From the NCBI RefSeq assembly GCF_001421325.1, contig NZ_LMJY01000016.1, positions 62,307 through 126,306 of the forward strand: 64,000 nucleotides of DNA, in the 5' to 3' direction. Shown here one piece after another: positions 1 through 8,734 of this stretch. Made by a program: the position numbers and the translations under genes. How positions within the stretch are numbered: the first letter of the stretch is position 1; each line of letters opens with the position of its first letter. Under the pieces are notes generated by a model. That model saw only the letters and a list, made by a program, of their open reading frames with translations. It had not been told where the DNA came from and did no database searches. Origin of the DNA: Novosphingobium sp. Leaf2. GTDB taxonomy: Bacteria; Pseudomonadota; Alphaproteobacteria; Sphingomonadales; Sphingomonadaceae.

Positions 1-1
1 C

Positions 2-643
2 ATCGGCCTGATGCAGGGCGTAAAGAAGTTCGAGCCGGAGCGCGGCTTCCGCCTCGCCACATATGCGATGTGGTGGATCAAGGCCTCGATCCAGGAATAC
101 ATCCTGCGCTCGTGGTCGCTGGTCAAAATGGGCACCACCGCTGCACAGAAGAAGCTGTTCTTCAACCTGCGCCGCATGAAGAAGAACCTCGACGCGTACG
201 AGGACACTGACCTGCATCCTGAGGACGTGGCCAAGATCGCCACCACGCTGGGGGTTTCGCAGCAGGAAGTGGTGAACATGAACCGGCGCATGATGATGGG
301 CGGCGATGCTTCGCTTAACGTCTCCCTGCGCGAAGAAGGCGAAGGCCAGTGGCAGGACATTCTGCAGGACGATCGTCCGCTGCAGGATGAAACCGTCGCA
401 GACGCCGAGGAAGCCTCGGTTCGGCATGACATGCTGCTTGAAGCGATGCGTTCGCTCAACGAGCGTGAGCGGGACATCCTGATGGAACGCCGCCTGACGG
501 ATGATCCAAAGACGCTTGAAGAACTGAGCCAGGTCTATTCGGTCAGCCGCGAACGTGTGCGCCAGATCGAGGTCCGGGCGTTCGAAAAGCTGCAGAAGGC
601 GATGAACCGCATCGCCGGCGAAAAGAAGCTGCTGCCTGCCTGA
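2..643 (+). CDS. rpoH: RNA polymerase sigma-32 factor RpoH (3' part; 5' end outside window)
   Basis: Heat-shock sigma factor that directs RNA polymerase to chaperone and protease promoters. The reading frame is open to the left edge (first codon read as Ile at base 2), so only about the last 213 residues are present. The region-2 signature TYAMWWIKASIQEYILRSW followed by LVKMGTTAAQKKLFFNLR is diagnostic of sigma-32 rather than RpoD. Region 4 with the helix-turn-helix (RERDILMERRL ... SRERVRQIEVRAFEKL) is intact near the C-terminus. It ends in a TGA followed by a hairpin terminator. clpX and clpP, classical members of its regulon, lie only about 6 kb away. Identity is very secure; which rpoH paralogue it is cannot be told. 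Confidence 0.95.
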   Translation: MGLMQGVKKFEPERGFRLATYAMWWIKASIQEYILRSWSLVKMGTTAAQKKLFFNLRRMKKNLDAYEDTDLHPEDVAKIATTLGVSQQEVVNMNRRMMMGGDASLNVSLREEGEGQWQDILQDDRPLQDETVADAEEASVRHDMLLEAMRSLNERERDILMERRLTDDPKTLEELSQVYSVSRERVRQIEVRAFEKLQKAMNRIAGEKKLLPA

Positions 644-669
644 CACACGGCGCACTGCAAGAAAACAAG

Positions 670-702
670 ACCGGGGCGTTCGCAAGGACGCTCCGGTTTT
701 TT
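670..702 (+). terminator. Rho-independent terminator of rpoH
   Basis: Ten-base stem (accggggcgt / acgctccggt, one G-U pair) with an eight-base loop followed directly by five T, 27 bases after the rpoH stop. Confidence 0.85.
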
Positions 703-801
703 GTTAGCCCATGACCATGCTGGAGCGGACGCGAAAACCCCGCTACGCCTGTCAGGGTGCGCCACCATTTTGTGTGCCTACCTAGCGGAGCCTGTCATCG
801 A

Positions 802-1470
802 ATGCTGCGTATCATCGCCAAGGTCATCGTGTGGTTCGTTGCGATCAGTGTTGGCCTGACCCTGCTGTATCGCTTCGTGCCCCCGCCGGTGACCGTAACC
901 ATGCTGGTGGACGGCAACGGTATCACCAAGGATTGGGTGCCGCTCAGCCGGATCGATCGCAACATGGTGGCCGCCGCCATCGCCGCCGAGGACGGCAAGT
1001 TCTGTTCGCACCACGGCTTCGACACTGACGCCATCGAAAAGGCCATGGAGCGCAACGCCAAGGGCGGGCGCGTGCGCGGTGGCTCCACCATCAGCCAGCA
1101 GACCGCCAAGAACGTGTTTCTTTGGCAGGGCGACGGATGGACGCGGTATCTGCGCAAGGGTTTTGAGGTGTGGTTCACGTTCCTGATCGAAAACCTGTGG
1201 GGCAAGCGCCGGATCATGGAAGTGTATCTCAACGTGGCGGAAACCGGCATCGGCACGTACGGCGTGGAAGCCGGCGCCCAGCGATACTTCGGCACGTCCG
1301 CCGCCAGCCTGAGTCCCGCCGAGGCGGGTCGCATGGCCGCCGCCCTGCCCAGCCCCAAGACCCGCTCGGTGATCAACCCCGCTGGCTTTACCCGCCGCTA
1401 CGGCAACACCATCGCCGGCCGCATCGGCATGGTGAAGCGCCAGGGCTACGACGCCTGCGTCTACAATTAA
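802..1470 (+). CDS. mtgA: Monofunctional biosynthetic peptidoglycan transglycosylase
   Basis: Inner-membrane GT51 glycosyltransferase that polymerises lipid II into glycan strands without a transpeptidase domain. One N-terminal membrane anchor (about residues 3-22) precedes the GT51 domain. The catalytic Glu lies in AAEDGKFCSHHGFD, and RGGSTISQQTAKN is the second family motif; the length of 222 aa is close to E. coli MtgA (242 aa). I chose ATG 802 because it puts the anchor at the very N-terminus as in the family, with a GCGGAG stretch upstream; a GTG at 757 in the same frame would add 15 residues with no family support. It stands alone between two terminators. Confidence 0.93.
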   Translation: MLRIIAKVIVWFVAISVGLTLLYRFVPPPVTVTMLVDGNGITKDWVPLSRIDRNMVAAAIAAEDGKFCSHHGFDTDAIEKAMERNAKGGRVRGGSTISQQTAKNVFLWQGDGWTRYLRKGFEVWFTFLIENLWGKRRIMEVYLNVAETGIGTYGVEAGAQRYFGTSAASLSPAEAGRMAAALPSPKTRSVINPAGFTRRYGNTIAGRIGMVKRQGYDACVYN

Positions 1471-1493
1471 GCCGGGCGCTCCGCTCTGCCCAT

Positions 1494-1533
1494 AAAAAAA
1501 GGGAGGAGCCTTGCGGCCCCTCCCCCTTTTTTT
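1494..1533. terminator. Bidirectional terminator between mtgA and the TonB receptor
   Basis: Stem gggaggagcc / ggcccctccc (one mismatch) with a TTGC loop, flanked by seven A on the left and seven T on the right, so it can end transcription of both convergent genes. Confidence 0.85.
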
Positions 1534-1556
1534 GTCTGACGACGGACGTGCTTCGA

Positions 1557-4199
1557 TCAGAAGCCCATCGAGATCGTGCCGCTGATCGTGCGCGGCGCGC
1601 CGACGTATGCGAACGGGATCGAGTTGGTCGCCGTGTTCGAGGTGAAGCCTGCGACGTACAGCTTGTTGAAGATGTTGGTCGCGTTGACCTGCAGGTAAGT
1701 CTGGTCGTTCAGACCCAGGAACGCCAGGCTCACCTTCGCATCGAGATCGACCACGGTGTAGGCCGGAGCCTTGGCGCCGTAGACCTGATACGGCGTGACG
1801 ACGCCGTTCAGGGTGTACGTCGACACGATCGGCAGGTTCTGGTCGTTCACGTAACGCGGACCGGTGCGCTTGGCCTGCACACCCAGTTCGACCGGGCCCA
1901 GGTTGCCCTGCACGCGGCCACCGAACATGTAGGTGGGCGCGCCACCTTCACGCTTGCCGGCGGTCAGCGCGTAAACGGGAACGCCGCCTGCGGTGCCCGT
2001 CTGCACGTTGTCGAGGATCTTCGACTTCAGGACCGAACCGAAACCATAGATGGTCAGTTCCGGGATCGGCGAGTAGCCGACGCTGCCGTCCAGGCCGTAC
2101 TTATGCACCTTGCCCAGGTTGCGGTAGATCGTCAGATCCAGCTCAGGATCGTAGGAGGATGCCAGACGGTTGCTGAACCAGGTGTACCAGCCCGAAAGCT
2201 GCGCCTGGAACTTGCCTGACACGATGCGCGCGCCCACGTCGACGTTGTCGGTGGTTTCGGGCTTGGGCGTTGCGGTGCCCGGTGCGAAACCAAGCGACTG
2301 ATACAGGTTGTCGGTGCCCGGAACCTGGATGCCCTTGGTGTAGTTGGCATACAGACTGACGTCGTTGACAACCTGGAAGTTCACGCCTGCGGTCGGCAGG
2401 AACTTGTGGAACTTGTAGGTGCGCTTGATCGGCGCGACGTAGGTCGGATTGGCTGCCAGGAATGCAGCCTGCGATGCTGCATCATTGAAGCAATCCACGA
2501 ACGAACCGCCAGCTTCGGTGACGCACAGGTTGTTCAGCTTGCGCGTGAACCAGGGCGAACGCAGCCCCAGGTTGACCGAAAGACGATCGTTCATGAACTT
2601 GCCGGTGTATTCCGCCGACAGCTGGTTGAGCATGGCGATGGACTTGCGGTTGCGCTTCTGGATCGGAAGACCCGAAGCGTCGAGCAGCGGATTGTCCTCG
2701 GGGAAATACGTGGTGGTGTATCCGTTACGACGGAGCAGCGTGACTTCGCCGGTCTGACGGTGACGACCATAGTCGAACGAGTAGTTCAGACGGAAGGTCT
2801 GGCCATCAGCCGCATTCCAGATCAGGTTGGCAATCACGCCATAGCGGTTGGTCTTGGTTTCGCTGGGCGCGTACACTTCCACGCCCTGCGTGGTGTTGGT
2901 CAGCGCGTTGGTAGCGGCGTTGCGACCGGGGGTGTCGAGGATATCGCCGTCACCGTTCAGGTCCACGCCGCCGAAATACGGCTGGCCACCGATGTAGCCA
3001 TAGATCGGGGTAACCGCACGCAAGGTTCCGGTAGCAGCGCGGCTGTAGAAGCCTTCGTTGCCCTTGACCGCGCCGGTGCCGCCGTTGGCCTTGGTGTACT
3101 GATAGCTCGGGTCAACGGTCAGCACCAGGCTGTCGCTCAGCGTGAACTTGGAGTTGACGCGGATGTTGCCGGTGTTCGACGGGTTGAAGCTGTAGTCAAA
3201 CGGGACGCCGCAGCTGTTGGGCGTGTCCGCAACGCCGCCCTGCGGGGCGTCGGTCTGGCAGGGGCCGAACGTGTAGTCGCGCTCACCCTTGGAAGTGGGG
3301 AAGCGATTGCTGGAGGTGCTGCCCACAACGCGCGGGGTCTGCACCAGCGTCTGGCGCGGGGACGTTCCGGTAACCGAGTAAACGTACGGGTCGGTGCGCA
3401 AGGGAACGGACGAGAAGTTGCCGTTGCGGTTCTCATTGTAATTGCCCGCAATCGCAATGAAATCGCCGTTGTCACCTAGCGGCTGGTAGATCTTGGCGTT
3501 GTACTGGTTCTTGTTGGTCTTGCTCGTGCGCTGATACGGATTTTCCGCTTCGGCATGGCTGGCCGCGAAGAACGCGCGCGTACCCATCGAGGTGAACTCA
3601 CCGGTGTCGATCACGCCGAACATGCGGAAAAAGCCGAACTGGCCGGCCGAGCCGACCATGCGTGCGCCAAAATCTTCCTTGGGCAGACGGGTGCGGTAGT
3701 TCACCGTCGAACCGGTTGCCGCTGCGGTGGGGCTGTCGACATCGGTGGTGCCCAGGTTGACGTTGATCTGCTCGATCAACTCAGGGTCAAGCTGCTGGTT
3801 GGAATACTGCGCGTAGTTGCCCGTATCGTTGAGCGGAATGCCGTCAACGGTCAGCGAAATGCGGCTGCCATCGAACCCGCGGATGTTGAGCGTGCCGCCC
3901 GAAGATCCATAGGGATCCTGGTTCTGGAAGCTGACGCCGGGCACCAGGTTGATGATTTCCGAAACCGACTGGCCAGCGCGCTGATTGCCGATGATGGCCT
4001 GGGTCAACACCTGCTTCGACTTGGTCGAATCGGGCAGCTTGACGCCGCCGATGTCACGGTTGACCTGACCGGTGACGACGATCGTGTCGTCATCGAACGC
4101 GGTGGAACCGGTGGACTGCGCGAACGCAGGCATTGCGATGAAAGCGGTGCCTACAGCCAGCGTGCTGGTCGCGGCGGAAAGGATGGCGTGAAACTTCAT
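1557..4199 (-). CDS. TonB-dependent outer-membrane receptor
   Basis: Outer-membrane beta-barrel transporter that imports a bound ligand using TonB energy. An 880-aa precursor with a clear signal peptide ending in AMPAFAQ. A plug domain follows (about residues 55-170), with the typical NLVPGVSFQNQDPYGSSGG, LNIRGFDGSRISLTVDGIPL and LDPELIEQINVNLG segments. The barrel runs to a C-terminal Phe (SGTISMGF), as expected for BamA recognition. The predicted TonB box region is DDTIVVTG just after the signal peptide. No neighbouring gene reveals the substrate; the adjacent divergent gene is a zinc exporter, but many sphingomonad receptors import iron chelates, vitamins or plant compounds, so specificity is left open. 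Confidence 0.92.
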   Translation of the reverse strand: MKFHAILSAATSTLAVGTAFIAMPAFAQSTGSTAFDDDTIVVTGQVNRDIGGVKLPDSTKSKQVLTQAIIGNQRAGQSVSEIINLVPGVSFQNQDPYGSSGGTLNIRGFDGSRISLTVDGIPLNDTGNYAQYSNQQLDPELIEQINVNLGTTDVDSPTAAATGSTVNYRTRLPKEDFGARMVGSAGQFGFFRMFGVIDTGEFTSMGTRAFFAASHAEAENPYQRTSKTNKNQYNAKIYQPLGDNGDFIAIAGNYNENRNGNFSSVPLRTDPYVYSVTGTSPRQTLVQTPRVVGSTSSNRFPTSKGERDYTFGPCQTDAPQGGVADTPNSCGVPFDYSFNPSNTGNIRVNSKFTLSDSLVLTVDPSYQYTKANGGTGAVKGNEGFYSRAATGTLRAVTPIYGYIGGQPYFGGVDLNGDGDILDTPGRNAATNALTNTTQGVEVYAPSETKTNRYGVIANLIWNAADGQTFRLNYSFDYGRHRQTGEVTLLRRNGYTTTYFPEDNPLLDASGLPIQKRNRKSIAMLNQLSAEYTGKFMNDRLSVNLGLRSPWFTRKLNNLCVTEAGGSFVDCFNDAASQAAFLAANPTYVAPIKRTYKFHKFLPTAGVNFQVVNDVSLYANYTKGIQVPGTDNLYQSLGFAPGTATPKPETTDNVDVGARIVSGKFQAQLSGWYTWFSNRLASSYDPELDLTIYRNLGKVHKYGLDGSVGYSPIPELTIYGFGSVLKSKILDNVQTGTAGGVPVYALTAGKREGGAPTYMFGGRVQGNLGPVELGVQAKRTGPRYVNDQNLPIVSTYTLNGVVTPYQVYGAKAPAYTVVDLDAKVSLAFLGLNDQTYLQVNATNIFNKLYVAGFTSNTATNSIPFAYVGAPRTISGTISMGF

Positions 4200-4555
4200 G
4201 GTTTGCCCCTGAGCCTGTCAGAACGATCGAGTGACAATGTGCGACAATATTTCGAGAACATCGCAGGATTGCTGCACCCGCTAAGAGCAGCGAAATATGA
4301 CAACTTTCTGTCAATGGGGACTCATTTGGTTCCAGCATTGATGATTTTAGTGACACTACCGTCACATATCCATTGATATATCCAAATATCCCATTTTTAT
4401 CAGTGTGTTGCTAACCAGCACCCGTTTGGCAATGCGGCACAAATGCCACACGCAACGTAATCCGATTGTTGCGGAGCCTTGCACGATCCGAATGCTTGGA
4501 GGATATGTTACGTCATAGCTTGCTGACGTGGAGGGCCTCGTGCCAAGCGACCGGA
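4200..4555. other. Divergent intergenic region between TonB receptor and CDF exporter
   Basis: 356 bases without a gene, unusually AT-rich for this window between about 4290 and 4405. It must hold the promoters of both divergent genes. It contains the short inverted repeat tagtg-a-cacta (4349-4359) overlapping gtgac ... gtcac (4350-4365), and two further GTGAC/GCGACAAT-like words near 4231-4249. A weak plus-strand promoter candidate is ttgata (4373-4378) with ttatc about 18 bases on. I cannot assign a regulator. Upstream in-frame ATG codons for the CDF gene exist at 4505 but lack a well spaced ribosome site. Confidence 0.5.
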
Positions 4556-5515
4556 ATGAGCGCTGGACATCATAATCATAGCCACCACGGCCATGGACAT
4601 TCGCACGGGCACGGGCACTCCCATGCCCACCCGACCCCGTCCGTAAACGCCGGCAAGGCGTTTGCGATCGCGGTGTCGCTCAATCTGCTGTTCGTTATCG
4701 GCGAGGCGATCGCGGGTTTCAGCAGTGGGTCGATGGCGCTGATCGCGGATGCCGGGCACAACCTGTCCGATGTCCTGTCCCTTTCGCTTGGCTGGGCCGC
4801 TGCCATATTGTCGGCCCGCCCGCCGTCCGAACGCTTCACCTATGGCTTGAAAAGCTCCTCGATCCTGGCCGCCATCGCCAATGCGGCGTTGCTGTGGGTC
4901 GCCATCGGCGCGATTCTGGTAGAGACGATCCGCCGGTTCGCGGACCCGGCGCCGGTGGGCGGCACCACCATGATCATCGTGGCAGCCATCGGCATCGCGG
5001 TTAACGCTCTGTCTGCCCTGCTGTTCGCCAAAGGCTCCAAATCCGACCTCAACCTGCGGGCCGCGTTCGTGCACCTGATGGCCGACGCGCTGGTTTCCGT
5101 GGGCGTGGTGGGCGCAGGCTTCCTGATCGCGGCCACCGGGTGGGTGCTGGTCGATCCGATCGCGTCGATCGTCATCACCCTGGTGATCGCATGGTCCAGT
5201 TGGGGTCTGCTGCGCGATTCGCTGCGCATGGGTATGCTGGGCGTGCCCGATCGCATCGACAGCACCAAAGTGCGCAGCTACCTCGAATCGCGTCCCGGCG
5301 TCACCCGCGTGCACGACCTGCACATCTGGCCGATGAGCACGACGGAAACCGCCTTGACCGCGCATCTGGTGATGCCGGCAGGGCAGCCGGGCGACGCTTT
5401 CCTGCACACGCTGGCGCATGACCTCGACCACGAATTCGGCATCGGCCACCCCACCGTGCAGATCGAAACCAACCCGCACAGTGCCTGTGCGCTGCAGAGC
5501 AAAGCCGTCGTCTGA
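4556..5515 (+). CDS. Cation diffusion facilitator, zinc exporter (ZitB/CzcD type)
   Basis: Inner-membrane proton-coupled exporter of Zn2+ or similar divalent metals. The 319-aa protein begins with a His-rich cytosolic tail (HHGHGHSHGHGHSHAH, residues 9-24) followed by six predicted membrane segments. The paired metal site is visible as HNLSD in the second segment (ADAGHNLSD) and HLMAD in the fifth (FVHLMADALV); the His-Asp pair in both halves is the pattern of zinc-transporting CDFs. A C-terminal cytoplasmic domain (HDLHIWPMS) completes the fold. Start 4556 (MSAGHHNHSHH) is chosen by similarity to the family; in-frame ATG 4505 has GGAGG only two bases away. The gene is followed by 112 bases without an obvious terminator. 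Confidence 0.92.
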   Translation: MSAGHHNHSHHGHGHSHGHGHSHAHPTPSVNAGKAFAIAVSLNLLFVIGEAIAGFSSGSMALIADAGHNLSDVLSLSLGWAAAILSARPPSERFTYGLKSSSILAAIANAALLWVAIGAILVETIRRFADPAPVGGTTMIIVAAIGIAVNALSALLFAKGSKSDLNLRAAFVHLMADALVSVGVVGAGFLIAATGWVLVDPIASIVITLVIAWSSWGLLRDSLRMGMLGVPDRIDSTKVRSYLESRPGVTRVHDLHIWPMSTTETALTAHLVMPAGQPGDAFLHTLAHDLDHEFGIGHPTVQIETNPHSACALQSKAVV

Positions 5516-5627
5516 ACGACCAGCCCTTCCATCCGAAATTTCCGGTCTTGGGGCTGGATGGCACCGGGCCTTGCGATTATGTCGGACGCAACGCGCGTGT
5601 GCACTGCCGCGCTGAAGGAGATTGCCT

Positions 5628-6401
5628 GTGAACTGGAACCAGACCGTCAACGCACGCGGCTGGAAAGTGCCTTTCGTCAACAAGTCGCTGTTTCAGATCG
5701 GCAAGGAACTGCGCCCCAAGATCGATGCCGTGATCATGCGGACCTCGCTGATCCCCGACGCGGCAGTGCAGGACAAGGCGTTCTTCCCGTGGATCGCCAA
5801 GCTGGAACAGCACTGGGAGGCGATCCGCGACGAGGCATTGCGCATCCGGGCCGAGGATATTCCCTCCCTGGGCGATATCTCCTTCGATCACGGGCGCATC
5901 GCCGCTGACCGGCGCTGGCGGGCGTTCTTCCTCAAGGGCTATGGCTACCGAATGAAGGCGAACACTGCGCGCGCACCGCTGACCGCCGCGCTGATCGAGA
6001 AAGTGCCCGGGCTCGTCACCGCAAACTTCTCGGTGATCGAGGCCGGGGGCCACATTCCGCGCCACTGGGGCATGACCAAGGGCATGCTGACCTATCATCT
6101 GGCGCTGAAAGCCCCGCGCGATCGGGAAAACTGCCGCATGCACCTTGAAGGGCCGGACAAGCTGCACGTGCTGCACTGGGACGAGGGCCAGTCGTTCCTG
6201 TTCGACGACATGTTCAATCATGAAGTGTGGAACGACACCGACGAGGACCGCTACATCCTGCTCATTCAGATCAAGCGCCCATGCCGGGGCCTTGGCAACC
6301 TGATTCAGAACACCTTCCTGTTCGGCGTGCGGCATTCGCGCTTCGTGAGAGATATCCGCCTGGCAATCGACCGCGCCGGAGAACGCCCGCCAGTCAACTG
6401 A
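5628..6401 (+). CDS. Aspartyl/asparaginyl beta-hydroxylase family dioxygenase
   Basis: Predicted Fe(II)/2-oxoglutarate-dependent hydroxylase of the AspH/LpxO family. The double-stranded beta-helix core is recognisable: HIPRHWG (first iron His), YHLALKAP, a WDEGQSFLFDDMFNHEVWN segment holding the second iron His, and RYILLIQIKRP at the end. LpxO relatives hydroxylate lipid A acyl chains, others peptidyl Asp/Asn; no transmembrane anchor is evident here, so the substrate is uncertain. Start GTG 5628 is favoured because AAGGAG lies seven bases upstream; the in-frame TTG at 5622 is only one base from that site. 257 aa. It ends at a strong bidirectional terminator shared with clpX. Confidence 0.85.
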   Translation: MNWNQTVNARGWKVPFVNKSLFQIGKELRPKIDAVIMRTSLIPDAAVQDKAFFPWIAKLEQHWEAIRDEALRIRAEDIPSLGDISFDHGRIAADRRWRAFFLKGYGYRMKANTARAPLTAALIEKVPGLVTANFSVIEAGGHIPRHWGMTKGMLTYHLALKAPRDRENCRMHLEGPDKLHVLHWDEGQSFLFDDMFNHEVWNDTDEDRYILLIQIKRPCRGLGNLIQNTFLFGVRHSRFVRDIRLAIDRAGERPPVN

Positions 6402-6410
6402 GCGCGGACA

Positions 6411-6446
6411 CGAAAAGCCCGACCGGTTTCCCGGCCGGGCTTTTCG
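6411..6446. terminator. Bidirectional terminator between the hydroxylase gene and clpX
   Basis: Sixteen-base stem (6411-6426 with 6431-6446, one mismatch) closed by a TTTC loop; the stem itself contains AAAA on the left and TTTT on the right, so it serves both convergent genes. Confidence 0.85.
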
Positions 6447-6463
6447 TGCGTAACTTGGACCCG

Positions 6464-7726
6464 TCAGGCGGCGGCTTCGGTCTTGTCGCCCTTGAGCACC
6501 CTAACCGGCTGCTTGCGGCCTTCGACCACGTCCTTGTCCACCACGACTTCGGCGATATCGCGCTCGGTCGGCAGGTCGAACATGGTGTCGAGCAGCAGGC
6601 TTTCCACGATGGAACGCAGGCCGCGTGCACCGGTTTTGCGCTCGATCGCCTTCTGGGCAATCGCTTCGAGCGCCTCATCAGTGAACGTGAGTTCCACGTC
6701 CTCCAGATCGAACAGACGCGCATACTGCTTGATCAGCGCGTTCTTTGGCTCCTTAAGGATCTTCACCAGCGCCTCGATATCGAGGTCGTTCAAGGTGGCG
6801 ATCACTGGCAGACGACCGACGAATTCGGGGATCAGGCCGAACTTGAGCAGATCCTCAGGCTCCGCCTTTTGGAGCAGTTCGCCCACCCGGCGCTTGTCCG
6901 GATCGGCGACATGGGCACCAAAACCGATCGAACGCTTCTGCAAACGGTCGGCAATGATCTTGTCCAGTCCGGCAAACGCGCCGCCGCAGATGAACAGAAT
7001 GTTCGTGGTGTCCACCTGCAGGAATTCCTGCTGAGGATGCTTGCGTCCGCCCTGTGGCGGCACCGAGGCGGTGGTGCCTTCCATCAGCTTGAGCAAGGCC
7101 TGTTGCACACCTTCGCCGGACACGTCGCGGGTGATCGACGGGTTTTCGGCCTTGCGGCTGATCTTGTCGATCTCGTCGATATAGACAATGCCCTGCTGCG
7201 CCTTTTCGACGTTGTAGTCCGAAGACTGCAGCAGCTTGAGGATGATGTTCTCCACATCCTCACCCACATAACCGGCTTCGGTCAGCGTGGTGGCGTCGGC
7301 CATGGTGAAGGGCACGTCGAACGTCTTGGCCAAGGTCTGCGCCAGCAGCGTCTTGCCCGAACCGGTTGGCCCGACCAGCAGAATGTTCGACTTCGAAAGC
7401 TCGACATCACCCTGCTTGCCGCTGTGCTTCAGGCGCTTGTAGTGGTTGTGGACAGCCACCGACAGCACGCGCTTGGCGCGTTCCTGGCCGATCACATAGT
7501 CGTTCAGCGTCTCGCAGATTTCACGGGGGGAGACGACTTCGCCGTCCTTGCGCCCCGCGATCCCGGCCTTCGTTTCTTCGCGAATGATGTCATTGCAAAG
7601 CTCGACACATTCGTCGCAGATGAACACCGTTGGTCCCGCGATCAGCTTGCGCACTTCATGCTGCGACTTACCGCAGAAGCTGCAGTAAAGGGTGCTTTTC
7701 GCGTCAGATCCGCTCAATTTCGTCAT
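6464..7726 (-). CDS. clpX: ATP-dependent Clp protease ATP-binding subunit ClpX
   Basis: Hexameric AAA+ unfoldase that feeds substrates into ClpP. The N-terminal zinc-binding domain has its four cysteines (C15, C18, C37, C40). Walker A is GPTGSGKT (residues 119-126) and Walker B is IVYIDEID; the pore and sensor regions follow, with the usual small domain at the end. 420 aa, normal length. It lies 120 bases downstream of clpP on the same strand, the common alphaproteobacterial clpP-clpX arrangement, and ends at the shared bidirectional terminator. An AGGAGG-like stretch lies about 13 bases before the ATG, so spacing is a little long. Confidence 0.98.
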   Translation of the reverse strand: MTKLSGSDAKSTLYCSFCGKSQHEVRKLIAGPTVFICDECVELCNDIIREETKAGIAGRKDGEVVSPREICETLNDYVIGQERAKRVLSVAVHNHYKRLKHSGKQGDVELSKSNILLVGPTGSGKTLLAQTLAKTFDVPFTMADATTLTEAGYVGEDVENIILKLLQSSDYNVEKAQQGIVYIDEIDKISRKAENPSITRDVSGEGVQQALLKLMEGTTASVPPQGGRKHPQQEFLQVDTTNILFICGGAFAGLDKIIADRLQKRSIGFGAHVADPDKRRVGELLQKAEPEDLLKFGLIPEFVGRLPVIATLNDLDIEALVKILKEPKNALIKQYARLFDLEDVELTFTDEALEAIAQKAIERKTGARGLRSIVESLLLDTMFDLPTERDIAEVVVDKDVVEGRKQPVRVLKGDKTEAAA

Positions 7727-7846
7727 TTTCCGTACTTAGCCTCCTGCTGAGGCGACTCGTTCACTCTACTCCGGGGGGAGCGGGTTTTGCAATCCTAGCG
7801 CCAAATGCTTGCGATAGCCTGAAGCGCCGCCCCCGCGTTTCGATGA

Positions 7847-8524
7847 TCAGGCGTCCGCCTTGTCGGCTTCGGGACGCGTTTCGAAAACCTTGTCCACCAA
7901 GCCGAAAGCCAAGGCCTCCTCGGCCTCAAGGAACGTATCGCGGTCCATCGCCTTCTCGATCGAGTCGAGCGTCTTGCCGGTATATTTCACATAAAGATCG
8001 TTCAGGCGCTTGCGCATCCGCAGGATCTCGCGCGCCTGGATCTCGATGTCGCTGGCCATGCCCTGCGCACCGCCCGAGGGCTGGTGGACCATGATGCGCG
8101 CATTAGGCAGCGCAATGCGCATGCCCGGCTCACCGGCGGCGAGCAGGAAGCTGCCCATCGAAGCGGCCTGGCCGATGCACACGGTGGACACGCGCGGCTT
8201 GATGTACTGCATCGTGTCATGGATCGCCATGCCCGCCGTCACCACGCCGCCGGGTGAGTTGATGTACATCGAAATATCTTTCGACGGATTCTCCGATTCC
8301 AGGAACAGCAGCTGCGCCACGATCAGCGAGGCCATGTGATCTTCCACCTGGCCGGTGATGAACACGATGCGTTCGCGAAGGAGGCGCGAATAGATGTCGA
8401 AGCTGCGTTCGCCCCGGCTGGTCTGCTCGACGACCATCGGCACGAGCGCGCCGGTTACCGGATCGGTGGTGAACTTTCCTTGGGCGTTGGATGCGCCGAA
8501 CAGGTCGAGCATGGGAGTCCTCAT
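7847..8524 (-). CDS. clpP: ATP-dependent Clp protease proteolytic subunit ClpP
   Basis: Serine protease that forms the degradation chamber with ClpX (and ClpA). The catalytic triad is visible: Ser in [14 protein letters not shown], His in IMVHQPSGG and Asp in [15 protein letters not shown]. 225 aa from ATG 8524, which has GAGG eight bases upstream; ATG 8512 (MLDLFG) also has a well-placed GAGGA and would give 221 aa, so the start is open between these two. The frame stays open further upstream but without family similarity. A sigma-32-like promoter lies just before it. clpX follows. Confidence 0.97.
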   Translation of the reverse strand: MRTPMLDLFGASNAQGKFTTDPVTGALVPMVVEQTSRGERSFDIYSRLLRERIVFITGQVEDHMASLIVAQLLFLESENPSKDISMYINSPGGVVTAGMAIHDTMQYIKPRVSTVCIGQAASMGSFLLAAGEPGMRIALPNARIMVHQPSGGAQGMASDIEIQAREILRMRKRLNDLYVKYTGKTLDSIEKAMDRDTFLEAEEALAFGLVDKVFETRPEADKADA

Positions 8525-8539
8525 GTGATTTGCCTCGCC

Positions 8540-8569
8540 TATGTCGCGTGGCAGCACGCGATGTTCAAG
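8540..8569 (-). promoter_or_regulatory. Candidate sigma-32 promoter of clpP
   Basis: On the minus strand CTTGAA (8569-8564) is followed after 14 bases by CGCGACATAG, resembling the heat-shock pattern CTTGAA-N13/14-CCCCATNT at C..CAT. Position just before clpP, a known RpoH target, supports the reading; the -10 match is only partial. Confidence 0.4.
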
Positions 8570-8734
8570 GGGGTTAACCCGGCCTGACCGCAATGGGCCG
8601 GGGATGACGCGCCCCGCTGCAGGTGTAATTGCGATCTTGCCGGCCACCGCACCGCCATATTGCATGCACCCGCATCTGCGGCCACAACCCCAGGGCGACG
8701 CCGTTTCGGCGGCGCGGGGGGACCACGGCGACTC

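Noticed and set aside
2406..3479. Long open frame on the plus strand inside the TonB receptor
   Set aside because: Shadow of the high-GC minus-strand receptor gene; Arg/Gly/Ala/Val composition, no ribosome site, no family.
6227..7750. 507-codon plus-strand frame over clpX
   Set aside because: Antisense shadow of clpX, which is unmistakable; the frame also runs through the terminator between the two real genes.
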